Of a DNA stretch of 13,346 bases, positions 6,073-13,346 are shown in pieces. The notes under the pieces are model-generated. The model ran no database searches. It was not told where the DNA came from and saw only the letters and a program-made list of their open reading frames with translations. This stretch comes from an uncultured Coriobacteriales bacterium (GTDB taxonomy: Bacteria; Actinomycetota; Coriobacteriia; Coriobacteriales; UMGS124). How positions within the stretch are numbered: position 1 is the stretch's first letter; each line of letters opens with the position of its first letter. Location of the stretch: assembly GCA_903789505.1 (NCBI GenBank), contig CAIFEU010000072.1:1-13346 (forward strand), in the 5' to 3' direction. A program made the translations under genes and the position numbers.

Positions 6073-7341
6073 ATGCAATACAACCTGCTGCCTATCCCCC
6101 CCGAACCCGAGTGCCCCGGCGATGCCGTCGAGGGCGGCGTCGACGTCGCGCGCGGCTTCCGCAGTTCCGGGGTGTGCGGGGGGCTGCGCCCTGACGGCTC
6201 CGACAGGGACGACATGGCGCTGGTGTGCGCTGACGCTCCCGCATGCGTCGCCGGCGTCTTCACGCGGAACCGCTTCTGCTCCGCACCCGTCCGCGTGTGC
6301 AGGGAGCACCTCGCGGCGAGCGAGGTGGCGCAGGCCGTCGTCCTCAACTCGGTGATCGCCAACGCCGCCACCGGCGAGCCCGGGCTGGAGAACGCCCGCG
6401 CGACGGCGTCGATGGCGGCACGGGAGCTGGGGTGCTCCCCGGAGCAGGTGCTGGTGGCATCAACCGGCGTCATCGGGTCGCAGCTGCCCATGGAGGCGGT
6501 CGCCCGCGGCGTCGGGCTCGCCGTGGGGGCGCTCGGCTCCGACGAGGCACACGACCTGGCAGCCGCACGCGCGATTATGACGACCGACACCGTGCCCAAG
6601 CGCGCGGCGGTGCGCTACGTCGACCCGTCGGGCGCCACCTATGCGGTGGGGGGCATGTGCAAGGGCGCGGGCATGATCGCCCCCAACATGGCGACGATGC
6701 TCGGCGTCATCACGACCGACGCCCCGGTGGGGACGCCGGTCCTGCGCCATGCCCTGCGCGAGGCCACCTCGCTGAGCTTCAACCACGTGATCGTCGACGG
6801 CGACACCTCGACCAACGACTCCGTCATCCTGCTCGCGTCGGGTGCGGCAGGCGGAGAGCGGATCGACGAGGCGTCGGGGGAGCGCTACGAGCTGTTCTAC
6901 CGCGCGCTGCTCTGGGTGTGCTCCAAGCTCGCCCAGAGCATCGCCGCCGACGGGGAGGGTGCGACGGTGCTGGTGCGCGTGAGCGTTACCGGGGCTGCGA
7001 CCCCGGGCGACGCGGAGCTGGCGTGCCGCACCGTGGCGTCCTCTCCGCTGGTCAAGACCGCAATCGCAGGCCATGACCCCAACTGGGGGCGCATCGCGGC
7101 AGCCCTCGGCCGCAGCGGTGCCTCGTTTAGCCAGGAGGACGTCGACATCGACATCGTGGGGCTCCCGGTGCTGCGCTCGGGGCTTCCCGTGGCGTTCGAC
7201 CGGCAGGAAGCGGCGCGGCGCTTCGAGCTGCCGCGCTGTGAGATCGCGTGCGACCTGGGGGCGGGGTCCGACTCATACGTGTGCTGGACCTGCGACCTCA
7301 CGCACGGCTATGTCTCGATCAATGCCGACTACACGAGCTGA
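6073..7341 (+). CDS. argJ: Bifunctional glutamate N-acetyltransferase / ornithine acetyltransferase
   Basis: ArgJ transfers the acetyl group from N-acetylornithine to glutamate, recycling it, and in bifunctional forms can also use acetyl-CoA. The 422-residue product has the early motif DVARGFRSSGVCGGLR, VLVASTGVIGSQLPME, and the self-cleavage region GMIAPNMATMLGVITTDA, where Thr208 of the AT dipeptide would become the nucleophile of the beta chain. HVIVDGDTSTNDS and GHDPNWGRIAAALGRSG follow, and it ends YVSINADYTS. ATG 6073 has AAGGAG at 6060-6065 with a 7-nt spacing. Motifs do not decide whether it is mono- or bifunctional. No argA is visible in the window, which would fit the bifunctional form. 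Confidence 0.95.
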   Translation: MQYNLLPIPPEPECPGDAVEGGVDVARGFRSSGVCGGLRPDGSDRDDMALVCADAPACVAGVFTRNRFCSAPVRVCREHLAASEVAQAVVLNSVIANAATGEPGLENARATASMAARELGCSPEQVLVASTGVIGSQLPMEAVARGVGLAVGALGSDEAHDLAAARAIMTTDTVPKRAAVRYVDPSGATYAVGGMCKGAGMIAPNMATMLGVITTDAPVGTPVLRHALREATSLSFNHVIVDGDTSTNDSVILLASGAAGGERIDEASGERYELFYRALLWVCSKLAQSIAADGEGATVLVRVSVTGAATPGDAELACRTVASSPLVKTAIAGHDPNWGRIAAALGRSGASFSQEDVDIDIVGLPVLRSGLPVAFDRQEAARRFELPRCEIACDLGAGSDSYVCWTCDLTHGYVSINADYTS

Positions 7342-7431
7342 GTAGCGCCCGTGCCCCCGGTGGCCGCGCCGGGCGCGCGCCGGCGGCGGCTCCGGGCGAG
7401 CCGGCCCAGAGAGGTCTTTGGAGGCATGCGG

Positions 7432-8397
7432 ATGTCTGTTGTGGAAGTGCTGAGGAACTCGCTGCCCGTCCAGGGCGCAGGCGAGGTGTCGAGCGCCGCC
7501 GACCGGGCGGTCGTCCTGACCCAGGCCCTGCCGTGGATCAAGGCGATGACCGGGACCACGGTCGTCATCAAGTACGGTGGCGCGGCGATGGTCGACCCCG
7601 TGCTGCGGGCGCAGGTGATGGAGGACATCATGCTGCTGCGCCTGGTGGGCGTGAATCCCATCATCGTCCACGGGGGCGGTAAGGACATTTCGCGCCTCGC
7701 CGAGCGCCTCGGCGTCCCCGCCGAGTTCAAGGGCGGGCTGCGCGTCACGACGCCCGAGGTGATGCGCATCGTCTCGATGGTGCTCTCGGGCAAGGTCAAC
7801 GAGGAGCTCGTGCTCGCGCTCAACGCTCACGGCCCCCTCGCCGTGGGCATGTCGGGCGTGGACGGCTCGATGGTGCACTGCCGACTCGCCGGCGAGGAGC
7901 TCGGCAGGGTCGGGGAGGTGACCTCCGTCGACCCCGACCCGATCTCCACGCTCGTGGACGCGGGGTACATCCCGGTCATCGCGAGCGTGGGGGTGGGTCC
8001 CGACGGGCAGGCGGTCAACGTCAACGCCGACACGTTCGCCAGCGCGGTCGCCCAGACCTGCAAGGCCAGCAAGATCGTCTTTCTGACCGACGTGGACGGG
8101 CTGTACCGCGACTTCTCCGACAAGGCGAGCCTGATCGGGCGCATGACCGCTGCGGACGCGCGCTCGATGATCGACTCGGGGGCGCTCTCGACGGGCATGA
8201 TCCCCAAGGTGCGCGCCGCCGTGGACGCGCTCGACAACGGCGTGAACCGGGCTCACATCCTCAACGGGACCACTCCGCACAGCATCATCCTTGAGCTGTT
8301 CACCGACACCGGCGTCGGGACGATGATCACCGGATCGGCGGACGACCTGTTCAGGCATGACGTCGCAGCGCGCGTGAATCGCAGCGCGGTGAGCTAG
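7432..8397 (+). CDS. argB: N-acetylglutamate kinase
   Basis: ArgB phosphorylates N-acetylglutamate with ATP, the second and often the controlled step of the pathway. Visible motifs are VVIKYGGAAM (glycine-rich ATP loop with catalytic Lys), PIIVHGGGKDI, GLRVTT, VGDPDPI-like SVDPDPIS, NVNADTFASAVA, FLTDVDGLYRD, GMIPKVRAA and the C-terminal HSIILELFTDTGVGTMI. Of two adjacent ATGs, 7432 is preferred because GGAGG (7420-7424) is 7 nt upstream, whereas ATG 7426 leaves only 1 nt; the frame is open upstream to 7351 but without a start signal. The 321-residue protein has ~45 residues ahead of the ATP loop, including LTQALPWIKAM, the helix typical of arginine-inhibited hexameric kinases, so feedback inhibition by arginine is likely (inference). 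Confidence 0.95.
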   Translation: MSVVEVLRNSLPVQGAGEVSSAADRAVVLTQALPWIKAMTGTTVVIKYGGAAMVDPVLRAQVMEDIMLLRLVGVNPIIVHGGGKDISRLAERLGVPAEFKGGLRVTTPEVMRIVSMVLSGKVNEELVLALNAHGPLAVGMSGVDGSMVHCRLAGEELGRVGEVTSVDPDPISTLVDAGYIPVIASVGVGPDGQAVNVNADTFASAVAQTCKASKIVFLTDVDGLYRDFSDKASLIGRMTAADARSMIDSGALSTGMIPKVRAAVDALDNGVNRAHILNGTTPHSIILELFTDTGVGTMITGSADDLFRHDVAARVNRSAVS

Positions 8398-8466
8398 GAG
8401 CCCTCAGAAGGGCGTGGCGGACGGAAGGCGCGACCGGACGCGGTCGCAGAGAGACGGAGGCATCCC

Positions 8467-9705
8467 ATGGCTGTAGAGAGCCTGACGCGTGCGGGGAGCA
8501 CGATGACCGAGGAGGCGCGCTCGCTCGACGCGCGCTACCTGATGCAGAACTACGGCCCGCGCGACACGCTGTTCGTCCGCGGCGAGGGGACGCGGCTCTA
8601 TGACGCGCAGGGCAACGAGTATCTGGACTTCCTCTCCGGAATTGCCGTCTGCCCGCTGGGTCATGCCGACCCCGACGTGACCGCAGCGATACGCGAGCAG
8701 GCGGGCAAGATCGTGCAGACGTCCAACTACTTCCTGGCGGAGCATCGCGGGCAGGTCGCCAAGCGCCTCTCCGACCTCGCGGGGGGTGACGCGCTGGGCT
8801 GGCGCACGTTCTTCGCCAACTCCGGCGCCGAGGCGAACGAGTGCGCGATGAAGGTCGCGCGCAGGGTCGGCGTCGAGAGGCATGGCGAGGGCTGCCAGAC
8901 CATCGTCGTGCTGAACGGGTCGTTCCACGGCCGTACGATGGAGACGCTCGCCGCGACCGCCCAGGGTTGGCTGCAGGCCCCCTTCCAGCCGCTGCCGGGC
9001 GGCTTCCGCAGCGTCGACCGCAACGACCTCGCCGCCCTGGACGCGGCGATGGGGCCGGACGTCTGCGCGATCATGATGGAGCCCATCCAGGGCGAGAGCG
9101 GCGTGTGGGTTCTCACCGACGAGTACCTGCGGCACGTGCGCGAGGTGGCGGACAGCCATGACGCGCTCGTGATCTTTGACGAGGTCCAGACGGGCCTGTT
9201 CCGCTGCGGCAGGCCGTTCGCGTTCCAGACGGTCGAGGGGGTGGGCGAGAACGGCGTCGTGCCCGACATCTTCACCGTCGCGAAGGGCATAGCGTCCGGG
9301 GTGCCCTGCGCGGCATGCGTCGCGCGCGGCGACGCCGCCACGGTGCTGACCCCCGGCCAGCAGGGCTCGACGTTCGGCGGCGGCCCCCTGGCGATGGCGG
9401 CTGCAGACGCCACGCTCGAGAAGATGGCGCGCCTGCGTCTCGACGAGCGGGCCGAGCGCATGGGCGCCTACCTGCGCGAGCGCCTCGCGACCGTGCCGTA
9501 TGTGACGCAGGTGCGCGGCAAGGGGCTTATGGTGGGGGCGAGCATCGAGGGGCACGACGCGCACGACGTCGTTGCGGCGATGCTCAGGGACAGGCACGTC
9601 GTCATCAACGCATGCAACGCGACGGTCCTGCGCTTCCTGCCCTCGCTCGTCATCGAGCGCGCCGACGTCGACGCGATGGTGGAGGCGCTGTCGAGCCTCG
9701 CGTGA
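8467..9705 (+). CDS. argD: Acetylornithine aminotransferase
   Basis: ArgD is a class-III PLP aminotransferase that forms N-acetylornithine from the semialdehyde and glutamate. The 412-residue product has LDFLSGIAVCPLGHADPDV, FFANSGAEANECAMKVAR, VVLNGSFHGRTMETLAAT, EPIQGESGV, VIFDEVQTGLFRCG, and VAKGIASGVPCAACV, containing the Schiff-base lysine K273. STFGGGPLAMAAA follows, where the family more often has GGNPLA. ATG 8467 has GGAGG at 8456-8460, 6 nt upstream; MTEEARSL at 8503 is an alternative start. It is last gene of the arginine cluster, 69 nt after argB. The same enzyme in other bacteria can also act on succinyl-diaminopimelate; context favours arginine. Confidence 0.95.
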   Translation: MAVESLTRAGSTMTEEARSLDARYLMQNYGPRDTLFVRGEGTRLYDAQGNEYLDFLSGIAVCPLGHADPDVTAAIREQAGKIVQTSNYFLAEHRGQVAKRLSDLAGGDALGWRTFFANSGAEANECAMKVARRVGVERHGEGCQTIVVLNGSFHGRTMETLAATAQGWLQAPFQPLPGGFRSVDRNDLAALDAAMGPDVCAIMMEPIQGESGVWVLTDEYLRHVREVADSHDALVIFDEVQTGLFRCGRPFAFQTVEGVGENGVVPDIFTVAKGIASGVPCAACVARGDAATVLTPGQQGSTFGGGPLAMAAADATLEKMARLRLDERAERMGAYLRERLATVPYVTQVRGKGLMVGASIEGHDAHDVVAAMLRDRHVVINACNATVLRFLPSLVIERADVDAMVEALSSLA

Positions 9706-9747
9706 GCCGTGCTGCCATCGTGAGCCGCCTGGGCCGACGCGCGAGTG

Positions 9748-9785
9748 CGGGGCGATGGGGCGGGGTTGCCCGCGCCGTCGCCCCG
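9748..9785. terminator. Possible hairpin terminator between argD and rnpB
   Basis: CGGGGCGA (9748-9755) and TCGCCCCG (9778-9785) form an 8-bp outer stem, with further GC pairing inside around a TTG loop. It lies 43 nt after argD and between two convergent genes. There is no T-run on either side, so it would be a GC-type or Rho-assisted stop at best. Confidence 0.3.
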
Positions 9786-9831
9786 ACGTCTCTGCCGTCG
9801 GCGCAATGCGAGATGAGGCGGAGGCGGATGG

Positions 9832-9853
9832 GCTCCGCGTCGGGGCGCGGAGC
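9832..9853 (-). repeat. Inverted repeat overlapping the 3' strand of the RNase P P1 helix
   Basis: GCTCCGCG (9832-9839) and CGCGGAGC (9846-9853) form a perfect 8-bp stem with a 6-nt loop TCGGGG. In the rnpB transcript its first half is the 3' strand of P1, so a 3'-extended precursor could form this local hairpin instead of P1. It may mark transcript end or processing, or be the remnant of a P1 duplication. Confidence 0.5.
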
Positions 9854-10210
9854 GGGCCGATAAGCCGGGTTCTGTCGAGGACGGCCATTTATCTTGTGAC
9901 CGCGTCGCCGCGGCCCTCTGCTCTGGCAACCCGGGCGCGGGCCGGGCCGACCCATAGCGCCCCTATTTGCCATTTCTCCAGATGGGGTTTGCCAAGCCGC
10001 GCCGTTGCCGACGCGCTGGTGCGCTCTTACCGCACCGTTTCAGCTTTTCTCCCGTCGCGCGAGGCGGCGGGGGAGTCTTCTTTTCTGTGGCACTTTCCGT
10101 CGGGTCGCCCCGCCCGGCCGTTAGCCGGCATCTTGCCCTATGGAGCCCGGACTTTCCTCACCGGGACGCCCGAGGGCGCCCGTGGCGCGACCGTCTGGCC
10201 CGCTCCGCGA
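9846..10210 (-). ncRNA. rnpB: RNase P RNA, bacterial type A
   Basis: This is the catalytic RNA that removes tRNA 5' leaders. On the minus strand the 5' P1 strand GCGGAGCGGGCC (complement of 10197-10208) pairs with GGCCCGCTCCGC (complement of 9847-9858). Universal elements are visible: GAGGAAAGTCCGGGCTCC (complement of 10142-10159), the GGTGCGGTAAGAGCGCACC block (within the complement of 10017-10038), and ACAGAACCCGGCTTAT near the 3' end (complement of 9860-9875), together with the P4 pairing regions. Length is about 365 nt, normal for type A. An extended -10 promoter lies just upstream. The exact 3' end is uncertain by a few bases, since no T-tailed terminator follows. Plus-strand open frames through this region are spurious. 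Confidence 0.95.
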
Positions 10211-10216
10211 GGGACG

Positions 10217-10225
10217 ATGATAGCA
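10217..10225 (-). promoter_or_regulatory. Extended -10 promoter of rnpB
   Basis: On the minus strand TGC-TATCAT forms an extended -10 (TATCAT is the complement of 10217-10222). The predicted start near 10210 directly precedes the P1 helix. The -35 at 17 nt (TGCGCG) is poor, which is normal for an extended -10 promoter. Confidence 0.65.
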
Positions 10226-10328
10226 CGCGCGTCCCCTTGCGCGCACCGGCGCATGAACTCTACGCGAGGTGCCGTCGCGTCCGCCGCATGAGGGGGCGCG
10301 ACCGTCGGACTGCCGTCCGGTGCTGCTT

Positions 10329-10344
10329 GCGCCCGATTGGGCGC
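10329..10344. repeat. Small perfect hairpin GCGCCC-GATT-GGGCGC
   Basis: A 6-bp GC stem with a GATT tetraloop lies in the spacer between the rnpB promoter and the transporter gene. No T-tract follows. It may be a minor structural element or chance in GC-rich DNA. A weak -10, CACAAT (10387-10392), lies downstream with CTGTCC 17 nt before it and is the best candidate promoter of the transporter gene. Confidence 0.25.
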
Positions 10345-10450
10345 CTCCGGTCGCGAATCCCCCCTGTCCTTTTCGGCTGGAGGCGTCACAATGGGGGCAT
10401 GCCGGCCAGTGCGCGGCGCCGCGCGTCGCGCGAGCGGGGAGGAATGCCCG

Positions 10451-13346
10451 ATGAAGCGAGCTGATGCCCTTAGCCACGTCGTGGGATTCGTCGTCGACAG
10501 GCGCGTCGCGGTGTTCGTCATCGTGGCGGCGCTCTCGGCGCTGTGCGCCCTTTTGATCCCCCGGGTCGACGTCAACACCGACATGACCAAGTACCTGGCA
10601 GACGACTCCTCGATGCGCGCGGGGCTCGTCGTCATCGAGGAGCAGTGGCCCGACGAGCGGGAACCCTCCACCATACGCGCGATGGCGCAGGGTCTTGACG
10701 AGGGGCGCGAGCGGGAGCTGCTCGAGAGGCTTCAGGCGATACCCTACGTCGACTCGGTCGACCACGTCACGGGAAGTGACGAGTACGAGCGGGACGGATA
10801 CTCGCTGTACCGCCTCTCGACCGACTACCCGTACGATTCCGAGCAGGAGCGCTCCATCGAGAGGAGCCTCTCGCAGGACTTCTCCGACTACTGCCTGGTC
10901 TTCTCCAACGACGACGGCTCCCGCGTCGACCTGCCCGCCTGGATCCTCGTGCTTGCGGTCACGATGCTGTTCGTGATCCTGTTCGTCATGTGCGGCTCGT
11001 GGGTGGAGCCCCTGCTTTTCCTCGTCACGATACTGTTTGCCGTCCTGCTCAACATGGGCACGAACTACTTCCTCGGGTCGATCTCGTCCACCACGTACTC
11101 CATCGCCGCAGTGCTGCAGCTGGTGCTCTCGATGGACTACTCCATCATCCTGACCAACCGGTATCGCCAGCGCCGCGCCACCCAGCCCGACAGGGTGCTC
11201 GCGATGAAGGAGGCGCTCGCAGACTCGTTCCCCTCGATCGTCTCCAGCTCGCTCACGACGATCGCGGGACTGCTCGCGTTGCTGTTCATGAGCAACAAGA
11301 TCGGCGCGGACATAGGAACCGTCCTTGCCAAGGGGGTCCTGTGCAGCGCCGTCTGCACGCTCACCGCGCTGCCTGCCCTCATCGTAGGGGCGGACGGTGC
11401 GATACGGGCGACCGCCAAGCGCGTCCCAAGGCTCGGCATGGGGCGCGTGGCGCGCGGGGAGCACCGCTGGCGCAGGCAGATCGCCGTCGGCTTCGTCGTC
11501 GCGTTCGCGGGACTTCTCGTGTGGCAGAACCAGACGGCGATCTGCTTCTCGCTCGACCAGATCGACCCGGTGGCGCAGGTGTTCCCCCGCCAGAACACGA
11601 CCGTCGTGGTCTACGACGCTGACGAGGACCAGGCGGTCGCCCGACTCGCCGAGAGCATCGCCGCCGACCAGGGGCACGAGGTGACGGGGGTCACGAGCTT
11701 CTCGTACACGCTCGGCGCCCAGAAGGGCGCCGACGAGCTCGCGGAGGCGCTCTCCCAGATGGGGGCGTCCTCGCAGGCCGTCACCGGCGGCGCGTCCTTC
11801 GGTGGGCTCTCCCTGAGCCGCGACATGGTCGCCGCCGTCATCTACGACGGGCACAGCGGCGGGGCGCTTCCCGACGTCGAGCCGGGAGCGCTTCTGTCAT
11901 TTCTCTGCGACGACGTCCTGACGGACGAGCGGTACGCCTCCGTCCTGCCCTCCGCGTCAGCCGCCGACGTGGACCGGCTCTCGACGCTCTCCAGCCCTGA
12001 GCAGCTCACGCAGGACCGCTCCGTGGACGAGCTCTCCGACTTCTTCGGCATGGACCGGGACCAGGTGACGCAGGTTCTCGCCGCGTACTACGCATCCCAC
12101 CCCGACGAGGCGCAGCGCCGTGGGGCGGGGCAGGGGACGCTCACGGTCCGGGAGTTCACAAGCGCGGCGAGCGAGCTCGCCTCCGACCCCGCCTTCTCCT
12201 CCCAGGCGTCCTCATCCCAGCTCGGCGTGTCCTCGCTGCTGACCCTGCTTGGCTCCTCCGGCGACGATGCCTCCTACACCGCAGACGAGATGGCGGAGCG
12301 GCTCGGGATGGACGCCGCGCAGGTCCGGGCCGTCTATCTGATGGGAGACGTCGCGGCGGGCAGGACGCAGGGGTGGGGCGCATCGTACCGGTCGTTCGCC
12401 GACTTCCTCGCCCAGGAGGTGGCAGGCGGGCAGGAGTACGCCGAGGCGCTTGCGGCCTCGGGCGTCACCGACGAGCAGAAGGCGCAGCTCGTGGGTCTGA
12501 GCGCCCTCATCGACGCGGTCGTGGCGCGCCAGCCGGTCGACGCCTCGACGATGACGGGCCTGCTTGGCGGGCTCGGGGAGAGCGTCGAGCAGACCCAGAT
12601 TGAGCTCCTGATCGAGCTGTATGCCGGCCATAGCCTGTACGACGAGTCCTGGACGATGTCGGTGTATGACTTCGTCGAGCACTTGAACGACGCCGTCTCG
12701 GGCCAGACGGCGCTCGGGGAGCTTGTCGGGCAGGACGATCGCGAGGCGATCTCGCGGGCGGCGAGCCAGCTCCGAGACGCGCGCGCCAGCCTCGTAGGCG
12801 ACCGCTACGCGCGCATGGTCGTGACGACCACGCTCCCCACCGAGTCCGAGCAGACGACCGAGTTCCTCCGCGCGATCTACGGCTGGTGCGGGGACAACCT
12901 CCAGGGCGACTGGCACGTCGTGGGGAACTCCGCGATGGGCTACGAGATGAGCCAGGGGTTCCGCGGGGAGCTCGCGCTGATCACGGGGCTGACGACCGCC
13001 TTCATCTTCGTCATCGTGCTCGTGACGTTCCGCTCGCTGCTGATTCCGCTGATTCTCGTCGCGATCGTGCAGTGCGGCGTCTGCGCCACGGTCGTCGTCG
13101 TGGGGCTGCAGGGGTACAGCATCTACTATCTCGCGCTTCTGATCGTGGAATGCATCCTGATGGGCGCCACGATCGACTACGGGATACTCTTCACGACCTA
13201 CTACCGGTCGGCGCGGTCGGGGGAGGGGGTCGCCGAGTCGCTTGCCGCCGCCTATCGCGGCTCGACGCACACGATCCTGACGTCGGGGTCCATACTCGTG
13301 ATCGTGACCGGGATTCTCGGCTACCTGTTCGAGAACCCGACGATCG
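10451..13346 (+). CDS. MMPL/RND-family transporter with repeat-bearing extracytoplasmic insert, 3' partial
   Basis: The first 965 codons are present; the frame is open to the window end. ATG 10451 has GGGGAGGA at 10436-10443, 7 nt upstream. Topology by eye: TM1 (19-36), extracytoplasmic domain (37-163), TM2-TM4 (about 164-238) with the conserved MDYSIILTNRYR (228-239), further segments to ~310, a TM at 343-361, a very large extracytoplasmic domain (362-839), then membrane segments from 840 with the second proton-relay motif ATIDYGILFTTYYR (906-919). The two-fold DY motifs define RND/MMPL proteins, which export lipids, siderophores or drugs using the proton gradient. The second loop is ~480 residues, far larger than the first (~127), and contains three related helical repeats (about 524-605, 609-690, 695-775). 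The missing C-terminus is probably one TM or so. Substrate is unknown; the neighbours (rnpB, arg) say nothing about it. Confidence 0.9.
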   Translation, partial: MKRADALSHVVGFVVDRRVAVFVIVAALSALCALLIPRVDVNTDMTKYLADDSSMRAGLVVIEEQWPDEREPSTIRAMAQGLDEGRERELLERLQAIPYVDSVDHVTGSDEYERDGYSLYRLSTDYPYDSEQERSIERSLSQDFSDYCLVFSNDDGSRVDLPAWILVLAVTMLFVILFVMCGSWVEPLLFLVTILFAVLLNMGTNYFLGSISSTTYSIAAVLQLVLSMDYSIILTNRYRQRRATQPDRVLAMKEALADSFPSIVSSSLTTIAGLLALLFMSNKIGADIGTVLAKGVLCSAVCTLTALPALIVGADGAIRATAKRVPRLGMGRVARGEHRWRRQIAVGFVVAFAGLLVWQNQTAICFSLDQIDPVAQVFPRQNTTVVVYDADEDQAVARLAESIAADQGHEVTGVTSFSYTLGAQKGADELAEALSQMGASSQAVTGGASFGGLSLSRDMVAAVIYDGHSGGALPDVEPGALLSFLCDDVLTDERYASVLPSASAADVDRLSTLSSPEQLTQDRSVDELSDFFGMDRDQVTQVLAAYYASHPDEAQRRGAGQGTLTVREFTSAASELASDPAFSSQASSSQLGVSSLLTLLGSSGDDASYTADEMAERLGMDAAQVRAVYLMGDVAAGRTQGWGASYRSFADFLAQEVAGGQEYAEALAASGVTDEQKAQLVGLSALIDAVVARQPVDASTMTGLLGGLGESVEQTQIELLIELYAGHSLYDESWTMSVYDFVEHLNDAVSGQTALGELVGQDDREAISRAASQLRDARASLVGDRYARMVVTTTLPTESEQTTEFLRAIYGWCGDNLQGDWHVVGNSAMGYEMSQGFRGELALITGLTTAFIFVIVLVTFRSLLIPLILVAIVQCGVCATVVVVGLQGYSIYYLALLIVECILMGATIDYGILFTTYYRSARSGEGVAESLAAAYRGSTHTILTSGSILVIVTGILGYLFENPTI

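Noticed and set aside
7351..7431. Upstream start for argB
   Set aside because: The GTG at 7351 has no Shine-Dalgarno sequence, and the added residues are Arg/Pro/Ala-rich; GGAGG is placed correctly for ATG 7432.
8404..9888. Minus-strand open frame of 494 codons opposite argD
   Set aside because: It is antisense to a clear argD, runs into the rnpB flank and shows no recognisable domain; the composition (His/Arg/Ala-rich) is that of a reverse reading of GC-rich coding DNA.
9572..10291. Plus-strand open frame of 239 codons after argD
   Set aside because: It is antisense to RNase P RNA and begins inside argD in another frame.
10121..11854. Minus-strand open frame of 577 codons opposite the MMPL gene
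   Set aside because: It overlaps the 5' part of rnpB and the well-supported membrane domains of the transporter.
1..13346. CRISPR arrays, insertion sequences, prophage genes or an in-frame UGA selenoprotein
   Set aside because: I saw no spaced direct repeats, transposase motifs, phage genes or TGA codon followed by continued homology anywhere in the window.

Overview
By eye this window is roughly 70 % G+C. It uses G/C-ending codons throughout, has tRNA genes with encoded CCA ends, and carries a type-A RNase P RNA. This suggests a high-GC actinobacterium. The combination of a selenocysteine locus, an argCJBD cluster and a very large MMPL exporter would fit an anaerobic or gut Coriobacteriia-type genome, but that placement is inference from gene content and base composition, not from a marker-gene comparison.

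Region 1 (1-4050) is a selenium locus on the + strand. It holds selA (5' end outside or degraded at the window edge), selB five bases downstream, a selenocysteine tRNA (anticodon UCA) and a short DUF3343 / Se-S-carrier-like protein. Together these give the Sec-charging enzyme (SelA converts Ser-tRNASec to Sec-tRNASec), the dedicated elongation factor (SelB), the tRNA itself and a candidate selenium trafficking protein. selD (selenophosphate synthetase) is not in the window.

Region 2 (4051-4940) has no convincing protein gene and carries RNAs. A stand-alone transcription unit with its own promoter and strong terminator encodes a long rod-shaped RNA that I read as 6S RNA (ssrS). A structured spacer of unknown role follows, then tRNA-Ala(CGC) with a TTGACA/extended -10 promoter and a 12-bp-stem terminator, then the leader of the arginine genes.

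Region 3 (4943-9705) is argC-argJ-argB-argD, four steps from N-acetylglutamate to N-acetylornithine. The bifunctional-type argJ recycles the acetyl group. The genes are separated by 47, 90 and 69 nt, each with its own clear Shine-Dalgarno sequence except argC. The argB product has the N-terminal extension typical of arginine-inhibited N-acetylglutamate kinases, and the argC-argJ gap is a conspicuous AT-rich island that may be regulatory.

Region 4 (9706-10450) contains rnpB (RNase P RNA) on the minus strand, convergent with argD and divergent from the next gene. Region 5 (10451-13346) is the first 965 codons of an MMPL/RND-family membrane transporter, truncated by the window end. Its second extracytoplasmic domain is enlarged by three related ~80-90-residue helical repeats.

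Most features are housekeeping or recognisable accessory functions. I found no clear undescribed multi-gene system. The points most worth a second look are the repeat-bearing MMPL insert, the tRNASec-DUF3343 linkage, the candidate 6S RNA and the AT-rich arg intergenic site.
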